Source: Takakia lepidozioides
Taxonomy: Eukaryota > Streptophyta > Takakiopsida > Takakiales > Takakiaceae
Length of the DNA: 64,000 bases
Assembly: GCA_030704615.1 (NCBI GenBank)
Contig: CM060732.1
Span: 20,336,001 to 20,400,000 of the forward strand
Direction of reading: 5' to 3'
Of the stretch, positions 45,672-59,379 are shown piece by piece. Every line of letters begins with the position of its first letter. The first letter of the stretch is position 1. A program made the translations under genes and the position numbers. The notes below the pieces were generated by a model, which was not told where the DNA came from, ran no database searches, and worked only from the letters and a program-made list of their open reading frames with translations.

Positions 45672-48338
45672 TTCGAGTAGATCAATTCCTGCAGGGAGCT
45701 TCGGTATCATTCACGTCCTTGCATTTTTTGTACATTACGGTTGCACAGCACAGATCATGTGTAGCCATACTTACTATGTATAGGATGTGACTTCAAAAGC
45801 CCCCATTTGGAGAATTGATCGGCCCAGACAGACAGAAAGGCCATGGACTGGAGGGGTTGCTGTTGGACGATTCAATTGGACAGTATGCAAGCCAAGCTTT
45901 GCAAGAGATTGAACGTTGTTCCTGATAAACTCAAGTTCATCTGAAATCAGATTCAAACAACAGTCTGCAAAATTGCAGGTTTGCGAATGAAATGCTCAAA
46001 AGTTCTGAAACAGGATGTTGAATCTAGAAGTGGTTTCCTAAAGCTGTTTTGCGGCGAACCCCTGTGCACAAACCACCCAAGGGCCCTTAATGTCTCTTGC
46101 AGGGCATCAACTGCATATGATCCTCTGGTCAATCTTGGGTATCAGCTCTGTTTTACCTTCTTTATCCATCATTGCTAACATGCAAACAGGACATCATTGT
46201 TTTCCACACATCAATCTGGAGCCCCCAGAGAATCACATAATGGGGCTGGGCTCCAAATTACAGTGGAGCTGCGAGAAGAGATATGATGCCACATATTCTT
46301 AAGCTGCGATGACATGAAACAATGGAAATCTTGCTTGAGTTTGTTAGCATGACTGATTCAAAGATGCAAACATGAAGTAAAAATCTAACATTGTGGATAC
46401 ATGGACGTGAATGACAAACAGTGGACTGGTACACACTTGATGCAAGTCACAAGCATGAGACGCAGAGAGGCTTAGGTCTGTAGGCCACAATTAAATTGGA
46501 TTACCAGGTCTCAAATCAAATCATTGGCATGCTATTGAACCAGCCCAGATGGGCTGGAGCCCCAATTGTGCTTTATTGAATGCTCTGACTATCTAGATGA
46601 AGCTGGGCTTGATGACATTTCATTTCACAAACAGAACTACGTCACTGACTGGTGTATGTAAGTCTCTAATTGTTTAGGTGTTGGGTATGGGTCGGCGTTT
46701 AGAAACCTGAGGTTCTGGCCCAGACATGAGAGTTGGGTACTTAAATGCACTTCATACCACATCCAGTTTGGGGTAGCTCCTCCTGCCAAATATAATCCAT
46801 CCTCACCCAATTTGAGGGAGAGTTTTGGTCCTACATACTTCAACTTCGAGATTTGGGCCCGCCTGCGGTTTATGATGGTAGACCTGCAGGGTCCTGTTTC
46901 AACGACTAGGCGCAGAGTCCGAAGTGCCCGTAAGATTCCCCGCAGGACCATTAAACATTTCATTCATTAAGTATGTTGGTTTTTCCCACTCTTGGAGCCT
47001 GGTTCATCAGTCGGGCAAGTTTGGTTCAAAAGTTTTCAAAAGCTGTCATTTCCTGTCATTCAAACCAGACACGACACACACCATGGCACCGGGATTTTGA
47101 ACTTTGGATTGTACCCCTCGTTGGAAGGCGAAGTTGACCTGGCGCACTAATCTATGCTCTAGTTATTGCACTGGGCAACGTACAGTAAAGAATGTGAGAG
47201 GTCGCCGTGGTGTACACACAAAAATACACAGTGATGAGTGGGGTGAATGATGATGGTGGGCAGTGAACAGTCCTCTGCAGGCATGGCGGATCGTCAGCTC
47301 ACATTCAATGCTCGTCTCGCACACACAAACACCAAGTCACCAACACAAACACAAACACAGAGAGACGATCACGAGACGGAAGGCACATTGAAGCAAGCAA
47401 GTAGGAACTAGGAACGGTCAAGTAGCTACAGTGCGGACCGGTTGCCATCATTCCGGCGTCAGTAGCGACCCGTTGGCGTCGTCTATTTTGGAGGCCGTCC
47501 CTGCTGGCAGGGTCGGGGCGGGTGCGCCAATGGGGAGCCCGGGATTGCAAACGGGCATTTCCATTTCAAAAAGGGCGGGGTGGGCTCCGCGGCAGCCACG
47601 TGCCGTTCCCCCGCGCAGCATCGCTCTGGCTGGCTGTGTAGGCAGTCAATCCCTCTCATTTATCGCAGCTCAAGTCTGCCTCGCTCAAGATTGTGCAAGG
47701 CAAACGTGGCATTGTTTACTGAATGGAGAAGGGAGTGTCTACAGAATTCTAGAGTGAGGTGCTCAGCCGTTCTCTGCGTGCTTTGTCCATGCTTGAGACC
47801 CCAAGGAAGGAGCAGAGAGTTGGAGAGACGGAGGAACGGAGTGAGAGTTTTGTTTCAGGGGAGGAGAGAGGTGCGAAAGGGTTGAAATCGTGTTCAGGGA
47901 CACTTGGGCAGCGGGAGGAAAATCCGACATGCGATACACAGTTTGCAAAGTGTGAAAAGGGTAAAAGATTGAAAGATTGTAGATATTGGGAAGTAGCTGG
48001 TTTTGTTTTGCAGTAGCCTGAAGTCTGCTTTTTGGATGTATCTCTTGGACTCGGTGTTCAGTGATGTTTTGGTGCCTCTCGTCCTACATTTTGACTCCAG
48101 CCGAAGATGAAAACTGAGCGTAGACATAGCCAGGACTAGACTTGAAGGAACAAAATCAGAGTTTAGATTAAACTGGAAAGCACTACTGAAGGACCCAGTA
48201 AGTAGACCACTTCTTGCGTGCTTGAGCTCCAGCAACTGGATCAACCGCACGATCTGTAGTTGCCGCTCCGCTGCTTGCTCTTATATAAATTTAGGCAACT
48301 TCGATTCCTTTGCATGATCTCTGTCACATTGGCGAGAG
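45672..48338. other. Intergenic region and 5' region of the cyclin gene
   Basis: No supported gene. CA-rich microsatellite-like sequence lies at about 47210-47370 and a GC-richer block at 47440-47600, likely near the cyclin promoter. An AACGG core, part of the mitosis-specific activator motif of plant G2/M genes, occurs near 47413, but the flanks do not match the full motif. Confidence 0.4.
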
Positions 48339-51300
48339 ATGTCAGGGGTCCCTGAGAATGGACGCCGTCTGCGTCCACGTTCAGGAAACTTTGCAGTAAC
48401 CGCTGCAGATGATATGAGACGCACCAGAGCAGCAGCCAAACGAGCAGCCATGGAGGACTCCACGCGACCTTCTGGTACTGCCCTTGTACAGCATGCAAAG
48501 AAGCGCGCTGTCCAGCAATCCAAGAAACGTGCTGCATTGGCCAATCTCTCTAATCAATCAAATGTGCCTGCTGTCCAATCCGCTGTGCCTGTGGTTTCTC
48601 GAGGCTGCGCTCCTGCGCACAATGCCGACTGCATGACGTTGAGAAGTGGCCCCATTCCTAGTGAAGGCGATGAGAATGCACCCCCCTGCGGTAAGGAAGT
48701 GGGTGCTCAGGCTAAAGCAGTGAAAGTTATCTCCGAGCCGCAAGAGCGAAGCGAAGTGAGCAATGCAGCAGCGATTGCTTCTCTGGAGCGACGAACAGTG
48801 CAAAACCTCTACATCTCAAGAGATTCTAAGACACGGGCTAAACAAGGTATTGATGGTTTCTTTATTATTTCCTGGAGAGCAGACTGAACGTTTCTGCAGG
48901 CCCCACAATGTTTAAGCAAGAGAAATCTCTCCTAGTTTCAGTTGTTATAATTTAGGGTTGGTTTCGGATTGGAGAAACATACCCTTTTCGTGTGTGGCTT
49001 CGATTATAGAAAACCTATGATGATTGTTCTGTAACGCTGTAAGTCTGGTAGGAGTCGTTTAGTGATGCAACGTTGGTGGACGAATGGTGTTGATGTCTTA
49101 CCATCAGGTGTGGCATTGCAAAAGCAGGTGGCCTTTTTGATGAAAATCTTCCACCAGAAAAGACAGGATGGTCAAGCAGGCTTCACTTTCATGACATCGA
49201 CAATGATCACTCAGACCCTCAGATGTGCAGTATGTATGCTACGGACATCTACCAGCATCTACGCATTACAGAGGTTGGTCTCGTTACTTTTTCAGTTTGT
49301 TGCATTGCCAGAGGCAAAGGTGCAATGCATAGTAAGCAAGAGGAGGAAACACACTCAGTGATGTGTCGTCAGTCCACGCTTCATTGGATATGTTGGATTT
49401 TTTATAGTGTTCTCACAAGAGAAATCTATTGTTGACTTGGGATGACACTCTCAGATCAAAAGAAGACCAACAACAAATTTTATGGAGGTGCTACAGCAGG
49501 ATATCAATTGCAGTATGCGAGGGATTCTCGTTGACTGGCTTGTTGAGGTAATGTCTGCAGATCTCTTTTCTGCTAGTTGGTTGTCTTGTGGTTCAGGAGG
49601 ACTCAAAGCCAAGTGAATTTATCTGGCATTCAAACCTTGAGAAATAACTAATACTATGGCTTTGCCAAATGAGCATTTATGCGATCACTTTTGTGGTCTA
49701 TTAATATGTGAAGGTATGTGGTTGAGCAGGTAGCAGAGGAGTATAAACTGGTCCCTGACACCCTGTACCTGACAATTTCTTACATCGACCGGTTTCTTTC
49801 TTGCAATATTGTCACACGTCAACGCCTCCAGCTGCTTGGTGTCTCATGCATGCTTATTGCTGCGTAAATCTCTTGGAACCCAGACCTTCCATTGTAGTAC
49901 TTCAGCTGTTGATTTTCTCTCACCTGCCCTGGCTTAGAGGTTTGCTTTACCATTCTATGTCGAGTATTTATTTGGAACTGTATTTTGTTTTTTCTTGCAG
50001 CAAGTATGAGGAGATTTGTGCTCCACAAGTTGAGGAATTCTGCTACATAACTGATAATACATATTGTCGGGATGAGGTAGGTTGCTCTGAATTTATTGGG
50101 CTGGTTGTCAGATCCTCATGTTTAAGTAATACCTTTGTGTTGTGTTGTAGCTGGAATTCCAATATTGAAGAACTCAGCAAGAATGGCCATATGGATCATG
50201 TAGGACCATGTAGGACTTTCTACGAGTTGCTATTGTGCCAATCTTTGGAAAACTCACTGGCAGCCTAGCTTTATGGTAGTATGAAATTGTTTGACTGCAG
50301 TTCTTCCCAAAATTCCTCAGTTTGTACCTTGAAAATGTGCTTCAGGTCCTGGAGATGGAAAGACGAGTATTGAATGACTTGAAATTCGAGCTCACCACTC
50401 CCACCACCAAGAGCTTTCTGCGGTAAGATAACTGTCTATCTTTTGTCCTACTCCAAATTTCTTTGCTTGTTTGAATTCTGACAATGTGTTCACTTACTTT
50501 ATTCAATTCTTTGTTGCTGGGCAGACGCTTTGTACGAGCAGCTCAAGCAGGCTACAAGGTGTGACATTCTTCTTGAAACCATATGTTGCAAATTTTGTCA
50601 TTGCCGGATTGGTGGAGCACCAAGCATAAGCCACCAGTGCTCCAATCAAGTCTAGAATAATGGTCTAGAATATTGCTCAAGTGCTATTTGTTTCATGCAA
50701 ATGCATGTAGTAATCTCTTAGTGTGATCACTTCTGTCCAAACTGCTCCCCTCCCCACACAGGAATCTGCCATGCAAACATCTGTTTTCAAAATTTCAATT
50801 TGACTTAGCTCCTCAAATATAGTTGAGAAAGTGTGAAATGTCTTTGACACTCATAAATGCGTTCAGTGCTGCTCGCCTGAATCAAAGATCCTCACAAGTC
50901 ATGGGTTGCTGTCTTGGCATTACAAGTTGTGCATGATATGTGCGATGTAGAAATGATGGTTGTTGTCTTGTCTGAAAAGGTGGTAGGATCTTCAAGAATA
51001 GCCTACCAAGTTATTCATGTTGATTGGGTCGCAGTCTCGGGGTTCTTGTGTACTTGACAGGCAAAGATATCAATGTAGAGCATTTTTCCTTGCAGGTGCC
51101 TACCTTGAATCTAGAGTTTCTGGGGAATTATCTTGCGGAGCTGACTCTTGTGGAATATAGCCTTCTGCATTACCTGCCATCTTTGATTGCTGCCTCTGCT
51201 GTCTTCATGGCCAAGCTCACCCTTGATTCCAAATTATGTCCTTGGGTACGGTCTTTTGAAGCCTTATTTCTTAATGCAGAGCACTTCGTTGAATTACGTG

Positions 51301-52069
51301 TGAATGTGTTTTTGTGCTTATCTGAACCAACCTAATATTCTGAACTCGCGTCTATAGTTTGGGAAAACTCTATTTAACTGTTACAAAAAAATTGCAGTCC
51401 TCCGAGGTTGTAAAAGTCTGAAGTTACTGGTGACTGTCATTGGGTGTGTTATTTGTTGGAAAGTTCTATTTGCTTTGCTAATTCAGCACTGAGGGTGTTA
51501 TCGTATGTCTCTGATCTCCAGACAAGGGCAAAGGCTAAAACTGTGAAGCCGTGGGTTTTGTGCTATCAGGACTCAACTTTGCAGCATTACACTGGGTACC
51601 AACCATCAGATCTGAAGGATTGTGTGAAGGCAATTTATGACTTACAATGCAATACCAAAAGTTGCACACTTCCTGCCATCCGGGAGAAATATAGGCAGCA
51701 CAAGGTAATATCTTCGGCATACAATGACAGTGCGTTGTCTTTGATATGCTGCCTAGATAGTGCATTCTGTACTAGAAAATAGAAGTTTGTGAGTATGAAG
51801 AATCGTCGGCTCTACCTTTAACAGCAATCTGACAACTTTAACAGCATTGCCAGCTACGTTAGCAATTTTCACCGTTCATCGTTCACCCCGTACTTTCTGT
51901 CGCAAACTGAAGCTTGCACTCCCATTCTAATCAGATAAATGGAAGTGACTACTTTGGCATACTTCTCACTGATTTCCAACTTGCTTCTGGAATTTTGCAG
52001 TTTAAATGTGTATCATCCTTGGCACCCCCAGCGCTCCTACCTCTGGAGTATTTTCATGACCTTGAGTAG
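48339..52069 (+). CDS. CYCA: A-type cyclin, CYCA1-like (10 exons, complete)
   Basis: Exons: 48339-48846, 49167-49273, 49455-49547, 49730-49863, 50001-50076, 50346-50422, 50525-50558, 51096-51245, 51570-51704 and 52001-52069. All borders are GT-AG and the phase is kept, giving about 460 residues, the usual size of plant A cyclins. The N-terminus holds a destruction box (RAALANLSN) preceded by basic residues, the signal for APC/C-driven breakdown in mitosis. The cyclin box shows MRGILVDWLVE, VAEEYKLVPDTLYL, LQLLGVSCMLIA and KYEEICAP. The C-terminal cyclin fold shows YLAELTLVEYSLLHYLPSLI and TLQHYTGY, ending REKYRQHKFKCVSSL. A-type cyclins activate CDKs in S and G2 phases in the nucleus. No defect was seen, so this is the best-preserved host gene of the window. 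The CYCA1 subclass is suggested by the overall pattern and was not tested by phylogeny. Confidence 0.93.
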
Positions 52070-53090
52070 CCACCTCTCTCAAGCTTCATCTTAGATAACT
52101 GTTGTGGATACAGACAGGGTGGTTTAGGAGGGGAAAAAATTAGTATGCCAACGTCTAGACTGCTAAACGTAGAGACGTAGAGACCGAGTGAAGTAATCCA
52201 TCACTGGTGGATATTGTGGGGAGCTTCTGTTTAGGTTGTCAGGTCACCTTTCATCTAGATAGGTCATTCAATCCCTGGCTTTGGAGATACCAAAACTGGC
52301 TGTCATATGAAACGATTCTTGTGCGCTTTGAATTTTATGTCACTCTCACTGTACAATATTTACTGCAGAAACCAAAAACAGTGAGAGGGAAAAAGTGCTT
52401 TTGGCCCTTACGTTGATTTCACTCGGTGGGCACCTCATCTGATCATTCGTTTCGTGCCTAAGTACTTACATTTGACGTTCTCATAAATTCAACTCAGAAG
52501 ATGTACAAAAAGGTATTTCTCAGCGTGCCTTTTATGTTGAATTTATGTGCCTCTAGAAAGGAGCCTGTACGCATGGGTTTGCCTATCTGGAGCAACCTTT
52601 CTCTTACAGGTTTGAATACCATGTCCATGATTCATAGTTCACAGGCCCTGTTATGGAAAGAATTTGGGATTGCTTCTTACCCTCAAACCCACGTTGTCAA
52701 AATGTTTAATGAGCGCGGGGGTCAAGAACACAACAGAGTGCATATGAGGATCACGTACGGAAGCCTTCGAGATTAAAGATCTCTCTCCCCCTCAAAGACC
52801 TCAAAGATCTCCCTCCCACTTATGGTTAATGCGAACTCTAGACCTGCGTGGGCCGGGCCAACAAAAGTAGGACAATAGCAGCACTTGCCAAAGTAGACTT
52901 GCAAACGTGTCTATTTTGAGATTGCCGCTGAGCCGAGCTAGCAACTATACTATAAGAGGCTCGGGTGAAGCACAGAGCTCTAGGGTTCATCTCTCTCTCT
53001 AGCTTGTGCTGCTTCTAGGAGAGTCTCTACACTATTAAGTACTCTTAAATGTTATCACAAACTTTTCTACAGTCCTGATCCACCGACCGT
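52070..53090. other. Intergenic stretch, nothing recognised
   Basis: A 91-codon frame (52501-52776) and a 69-codon frame have no recognisable features. CT-rich sequence occurs at 52780-52815 and 52990-53005. Confidence 0.45.
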
Positions 53091-53097
53091 GGTCGAC

Positions 53098-54260
53098 ATG
53101 GTGATTGACAAGGAGCTGTGGAGTAGGCTACCGTCCGACTTAGTTACCTTGTAGAGATCTCTTCCGCTTACTGGTGGTGTGCAAGCGATGGCGATCCCTG
53201 CCTGCATCTCCGGGTTTTATGCATCTTTGCAATCAAGTCGGTCTCGATCAAATATTGGGCCATTCTTCCTCTTTTGCTTGGCTGATAATAGCATACTAGA
53301 TATTGTGATGAAGTTTGGGGATCCTTCAAGGGGCGTGTTGCACAAGATGGACCTGTCGTTCTTACACCTGATTTGTTTCATTGTGACTCAACAAAAACTA
53401 GAAAAGTTGGTTCATACCATCGATCATCTTGCCATATCAATTCTGTAGATGGAGGTCTCTTTTCCATCGAATCAGCTTGTTTCTGTGGGGATTATCACTT
53501 CATCGTGTTCAACCCAATCTTGAAGTTTTGCAGACGACTGCCTCAAGTGCCTACAATTTACCGAGAAAGGCAGTTCTACTATTTGCAACATTCAGACACA
53601 TTGGTGGTGGATAGGGGTACCGGTGGGTACAAGCTTATTCTAGTTTTTGCGCTTACCCAGAGAGATGGAGTATTTAAGACTTTGGTCTACGACTCTATCT
53701 CCAACTTGTGGAATGATACGGGAACATTCCTGAACCTCAGAGGCTGGCTGGGGGATTAACTCGATATAAGGAGTTAGCCAAATGCGGCAACGTGATGTAC
53801 GCATTGACCTATGTTTCTCACTGTGTTCAGGATGCATCCTCTTGTGAATTCTTTGCTTATGACATACTTGGCACTGGCGTATGGGCGGAGGTTCAGACAC
53901 AGATCCCCAATGACTTACGCAAACTTGTAGTCGGGGCCGCTTATTGCTAGCTGGGGTTGACACCAGCGGTACTCCATGTTTATGGCAGTTCGATATCTCC
54001 TCTCGACAATGGAGGCAGTTGCCAAAGATTCATGATCAACTATTGCACGATTTTCTTGCAATTGATCGTGAATTTGGGAAGCGGCCGTGGTGGCAGTGGC
54101 GTGCAGAAGGGTGTGGCGATCACGTGTTTTTTGCACGCGCTGGTATTTGACATTCTACAAGAATCATGGATGCTTGTTGACAACCTCTACTCACATCCCT
54201 TTATTGAGACCGGGAAGGTTCTTCCGATGTCGGGAAAGTTTTGTAAAAGAATAAATGTGT
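53098..54260 (+). pseudogene. F-box/kelch-type gene, decayed
   Basis: The start resembles a plant F-box: MVIDKELWSRLPSDLV (53098 on), then after a frame change VCKRWRSLPASPGF (about 53178-53220). Downstream, frames match kelch-associated parts: FNPILKFCRRLPQVP, YKLILVFALTQRDGVFKTLV, YDSISNLWNDTG (53373-53759), then ELAKCGNVMYAL, FAYDILGTGVWAEVQ, LWQFDISSRQWRQLP and DILQESWMLVDN. F-box/kelch proteins are substrate adaptors of SCF ubiquitin ligases. Several frameshifts and stops (for example TAG just after the F-box start and TAA at 53757) break the gene. Confidence 0.7.
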
Positions 54261-54769
54261 AAGCTTTGAATGATCATCATGTCTAGATCTAGATTTCCAT
54301 GTCCAGATCACATTGAGTTTTATCACTCTTGGTTACCTTTAGAGACATGTGGAAGACATGCGGGGGAATAAAGGCATGGTCAACTCGTTGTGGGCGATGG
54401 AGGAGGGATTTGCAAGTCCAATTTCCAGGGTCAGTCGTGTATCAGATTTTGCTTTTAGTGCGAGAGTACATTCCATGGATGACTGAGGCCTCTCCTCCAC
54501 TCGTCGGTGGTGCTATTTGCCGTGGGAAGATAATAGGAATAATGTAAGAACTTAATTCGAGCGCGTCAGGACGGTCCAGCCCTGACACCCCGTACCGCCG
54601 GTTCTCCGCCTCCGGCAGCCATCGAAAGGCAGCCGGCTGGGCTCGGTCAATCCCTCCTCACCCCCAGCTCTCATCCCATTAGCGTCGTCGTTCTGCGACA
54701 CCAGTCCCCCGCTTCCACCAGTCTGCTAGTTCCTGTAACCCCCTGCACGTCAGCCCCCTTAACCCCCGC

Positions 54770-56350
54770 CCCGGGTGTAACCCTCACACCCATGTAACCC
54801 GCTGTAACTCCGCCGAGTGTAACCCTCACCACCATGTAACCCTATGTAGAATGTCACCGCAAAGTGTCCCCCTCACCCCTATGTAGCCCTATGTAACCCT
54901 CTGTAACCCATGTAACCCTCTGTAATCCACGTAACCCATATAACCCGCTATAACCCACGTAACCCTCTGTGACCCTCTGTAACCTTCTGTGACCCTCTGT
55001 AACCTTCTGTGACCCCTCTGTAACCCATGTAACCCATATAACCTCCTGTAACCCTCTGTAACCCATGTAACCCTCCGTAAACCTCTGTAGCCCTCTGTAA
55101 CCCTCTGTAACCCTTTGTAACCCCTGTAACCCTTTGTAACCCATGTAACCCTTTGTGACCCTCTATAACCCATGTAACCCTCTGTAACCCTTTGTAACCC
55201 CTGTAACCCTTTGTAACCCATGTAACCCTTTGTGACCCTCTATAACCCATGTAACCCTCTGTAACCCGTGTATCCCTCTGTAACACCGCTGAGTGTCACC
55301 CTCATCCCTATGTAACCCTCTGTAACCCATGTAACCCTTTTTAACCCTCCGTAACCCATGTAACCCTTTTTAACCCTCCGTAACCCATGTAACCCATGTA
55401 ACCTCCTGTAACCCTCTGTAATCCATGTAACCCTTTGTAACACCGCAGAGTGTCACCCCTACCCGTTTGTAACCCTCACTCCATGTAACCCTCTGTAACC
55501 CTTTGTAACCCAAGTAACCCTCTATGACCCTCTGTAACCCAGGTAACCCCATGACCCTCTGTAACCCTCACCACCATGTAACCCTCTGTAGCCCGTGTAT
55601 TCCTCTGTAACACCGCTGAGTGTCACCCTCACCCCTATGTAACCCTCTGTAACCCATGTAACCCATGTAATCCTCTTTAACCCTCCGTAACCCATGTAAC
55701 CCATATAACCTTCTGTAACCCATATAACCTTCTGTAACCCATGTAACCCTTTGTAACACCGCAGAGTGTCACCCCCACCCCTATGTAACCCTCATTCCAT
55801 GTAACCCTCTGTGACCCTCTGTAACCCATGTAACCCTCCGTGGCCCTCTGTAACCCATGTAACCCTCTGTAACACTCACCAGGTGTAACCCTCACCACCA
55901 TGTAACCCTCTATAACCCATGTAACCCTCTGTAACACCGCAGAGTGTAACCCCCACCCCTATGTAACCCTCATTCCCTGTAACCCTCTGTAACACTTTAC
56001 AACCCATGTAACCCTCTATGACCCTCTGTAACCCTCACCAGGTGTAACCCTCACCACCATGTAACCCTATGTAACCCGTGTATCCCTCTGTAACACCGCT
56101 GAGTGTCACCCTCACCCCTATGTAACCCGCACTCCATGTAACCCTCTGTAACCCTCTGTAACCCATGTAACCCTCTGTGATCCTCTGTAACCCATGTAAC
56201 CCTCTGTTACTCCGCGGGGTGTAACCCTCACTCCATGTTATCCCGCATCATGTAACCCTCCCATTATGTGATCCCATGTAATCTCCACCATATGTAACCC
56301 GCATCGTGTAACCCCAATGCAAGCTTGTATCATGTAATCCCACGTAACCC
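54770..56350. repeat. GTAACCC-type minisatellite (about 1.6 kb)
   Basis: Dense repeats of TGTAACCCTC and TGTAACCCA with variants (TGTGACCCTC, TGTAACACC). A higher-order pattern, 'accgctgagtgtcaccctca' followed by 'cccctatgtaaccc', recurs about every 180-330 bp (54843, 55278, 55440, 55607, 55752, 55930, 56092). Minus-strand open frames rich in G-Y-R-G-L-Q are repeat translations. The plant telomere repeat is TTTAGGG, so this is not a canonical telomere block. Confidence 0.92.
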
Positions 56351-56710
56351 CCTACTCCATATAATCAGACGGGCTTTTCAATCACACAAACCTCCGTTGG
56401 ATACGCCAGGTTTCCCAGGGAAAAGGGAAGCGGATATCCATCGCAGTAGTTGTCGTTCCATGGTCTCGCATTCCTGATTTTTTGGAGGGAGAAAGGAGTA
56501 GAGTGGATGGGAAGACCCAATTTTATGTTCAAGATCGAAGGTATCGTGAGTTGCTTGATCTAACGACACCGCGTGCAGACAGTTATCGTCAGTGACATAA
56601 GTAAGTCACTTACGAGGGTTGTATAACATTCCCAGCCCCACTTCCTTCTGCTGGCCTAGCAAAGTCGTATATGGCGATAACCCTCCTTGCTTTGTATGCT
56701 TTCTTTGCAG

Positions 56711-59200
56711 GTACCACTGCTGCTACGGCCCGGTAGATAGGCACACGGACCCGCCGAATGTGAAGAAGAAAGAAAAACCGATAGCAGCCTCCGATAATCA
56801 AAAACCAGTCAAGCGAATCAGACGTAAGGCAGCGGATTTTGGAGAGTCATACAAACGTGGGTGTACGTGTAGCTTCAAAGTTGACCAGTGTTTTCTAGAT
56901 CCAAAGTTGGCAATCATCACATACTTCCAGAAACAACATGTGGATGCAAAAGGAAAGCCATGTCATGGTTCAGCTGAACCCTCTTCCCATTTCACGCGAT
57001 TCGTGCATGCCCCTCGTCTCAGCCAAGATATGAAACAGTGGATCGTCGATAGTCTTCGCAGTGGCCTATCTCCAGCTATGATTATGACACAACACACTCA
57101 ACAGCTCCAGGAAGCTTGTGCGTCTCAGCCAGGCATGGAGTGGAGTCGCGATTGTTTCTTGTTTGAGTACGACGTGAGAAACATTGCCGACAAGCTTGCG
57201 ATTGAGAGTTACAAAAAACATCCAGATGATGCACAAAGTGTACGTATGTGGGTCGATAGCAATCCTAAAAGCGTCTTTTTCTACCATGAAGAGACAGCGC
57301 CAGTGGCGGGTGATTTGAAGTTCGTGATTGGAATACAAACGAAGTGGCAAAAACAGAAAATGATCGACCTGGGATTCTGAAATATGAGTGTCATGCAACT
57401 GTTGCCAATATTACAACACTCACCTTATTTATTTTTGTACCATTGCGACATTGCAGTTCCCAATGTATACCATGATGGTGTTCGACGAATGGCTCAACGG
57501 CATACCTGTTGCTTATATTATATCAGCGAGAAACAAAACAACTGACTTGAGCCCCTGGATGAAACGTCTTCGCGACCGACTTCTTCAGAGCAAATCAGAT
57601 TGGAGGCCAAATGTTTGTTGTCGACGATGCAGACGCAGAAATCAATGCTATCAGGTACACGGCTAGAAGTTACAATGTTCTGAGTCACACAGTAATTTAC
57701 ACTACGAGTTGCATGCATGAGGGGTTTCATGGATCGGGTTATACTGCTGCTAGTTACACTGAGAATCACAATAAGAGTTACACTGCCAGTTACACGAGGG
57801 GGTGCACTGCTGTGAGTTAGACCGAGGGTTACACTGCTATGAGGTAGACAGAGGGTTACACTGGGAGTTACACGGTGTGTCATCTACAGTCTTGCATGGA
57901 TTAGGTTGCACTGCTATAGCCTGTGAGTTACATTGGGAACATTGCAGAGGGTTATATGGGTTGGGTCGCTCTGAGAGTTATACGGTGTAACATGGATTGC
58001 GTTACAGCGCTGCGAGGGGTTATATGCGTTGGGTTACACTGCTGTGAGTTTCACTGATAGTTACATGGCCAGATGCACGAGGGGTTACATGAGTCATACT
58101 ACTAAGAGTCGCACTACTAAGAGTGACACTGCTAAGAGTTACACTGCTAAGAGTTACACTGCAAGGAGTTACACTGCGAAGAGTTACACTGATAAGAGTT
58201 ATATTGATGGATTGGGTGGCATTTGATGTGTGTGTGTGCAGGGAATCATTTGGGGATGTAGCGATATTTCTATGCCTTTGGCATGTTCGTCGTGCTTGGC
58301 TGAAACATTCGTGGCGTAAGATGCCCGATCCATACACTCGCAATGCTGTTTTGAAACAACTTGGCGACGTAATGTACGGCATTAACGCCTGTGTGGGAGT
58401 CACCCCAGAAGAGTGGGCAGTGGACTCGTAATATTCCCCATGCAGGTCAGGATACTAATGCCGCAATTGAATCTTGGCACGGAAATTTGAAGGCTCGTTT
58501 ACGCTCGGGAAAGCAAAGGCTTGATGGCAGGAGAATTGATTGGCTGATCAGCGAACTCGTGGGTCCTGTTCTAACCCACTATTGGTATAGAGATAACTTG
58601 AAATCGAAAGGCTTCAAAAGGAATGTACGACAGGAGGAATTTATCAGCAATGTTGTTTGGACTGCGAGGGAGATCCCTGACGTCAATGTTCATTTGCCCA
58701 CTGTTCCTAGTCATCTGGCAATTGTGGATAGTATTCAAACGCCCGGTCGAAGCTACACAATCTATGCACCTGCAACCACCTGGGCTTGTTGCGATTGTCC
58801 ATGGGCTTTGAAGGGTAACTTGTGCAAACATCAAATCCGCGTTCTTCAATTGATGAAGCCAAATCTGAAGGAAGGGCTTATTGTGAAGCTCTGTGGCACA
58901 AAGCTCGGGACCATTCATGGAAGTCTTGACATGTTGATGAAATCGGAACTTCCAGATATTGATGCAGAGGAGGAAGTTGTGAATCTAGCAGAGCCTACGG
59001 AGTGCTCAGCATCATCCCAGCGTGGTCGGCAGGAGCCGTCAGATGTTTCATCAATTGAATATGAGATGAAGTCCCTGTCGCTTCTTGGCAATGAGAGTGA
59101 AACAATGCGCAAACATCTGCTTGCCGAGCTTCATTGTGTTTGTGGGAGGCTGTCCACTTTACAAGTCAGAATCGACAAAGGTCTGTTGCACCCTCTTTAG
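56711..59200 (+). pseudogene. SWIM-type MULE transposase of region D (decayed)
   Basis: The exon from 56711 (after TTTGCAG) to about 57380 has a Cys/His zinc-binding N-terminus (RGCTCSFKVDQCF, then KQHVDAKGKPCHG) and the block KFVIGIQTKWQK. The exon 57457-57652 carries the DDE core part MVFDEWLNGIPVAYIISAR and, after a one-base shift, FVVDDADAEINAIR. The exon from 58241 has FLCLWHVRRAW, the W-x-H motif of MULEs, then TNAAIESWHGNLKARLRSG and a SWIM finger CCDCPW to LCKH (about 58790-58832). It ends at 59200 in an acidic C-terminus. The expected first aspartate block is missing after a frame break near 57380, and further shifts lie at 57612 and 58430. The intron 57653-58240 joins in phase (AG|G) and is filled with minisatellite. 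Confidence 0.75.
57655..58225. repeat. Intronic minisatellite GAGTTACACTGC
   Basis: Units of 'gagttacactgctaa' and 'gggttacactg' on the plus strand fill the transposase intron. They are the reverse complement of the GTAACCC family. The most regular part is 58095-58200. Confidence 0.85.
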
Positions 59201-59379
59201 GCAGTTCCATTCATAACAAATGATGATGGAAACAACATGTCCCTTGCCAGAAAAATGGATTTTGTAGACCGGTTCCATAGTACGTGACCATTGAGTCCAT
59301 TGGCAATGACACTTATTTTGTGATCACCAGGTTTAATATGAAGTACATGTCTGTTCATGGGTTGCCGACACAACGCAGG

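Noticed and set aside
46637-46963. 108-codon minus-strand frame as a gene
   Set aside because: No start context, domain or neighbouring exons. The stretch is likely intergenic DNA upstream of the cyclin gene.
54854-55937. Minus-strand frames rich in GYRGLQRVT
   Set aside because: They only read the GTAACCC minisatellite. No codon bias or domain.
54770-56350. Interstitial telomere or chromosome end
   Set aside because: Green plant telomeres are TTTAGGG (or TTAGGG-type variants). The unit here is GTAACCC with spacers of other sequence and is interleaved with genes.
57653-58240. Plus-strand frames with SYTAKSYTARSYT as coding repeats
   Set aside because: They lie between an AG|GT donor and a CAG acceptor that join the transposase exons in phase, so this is intron sequence.
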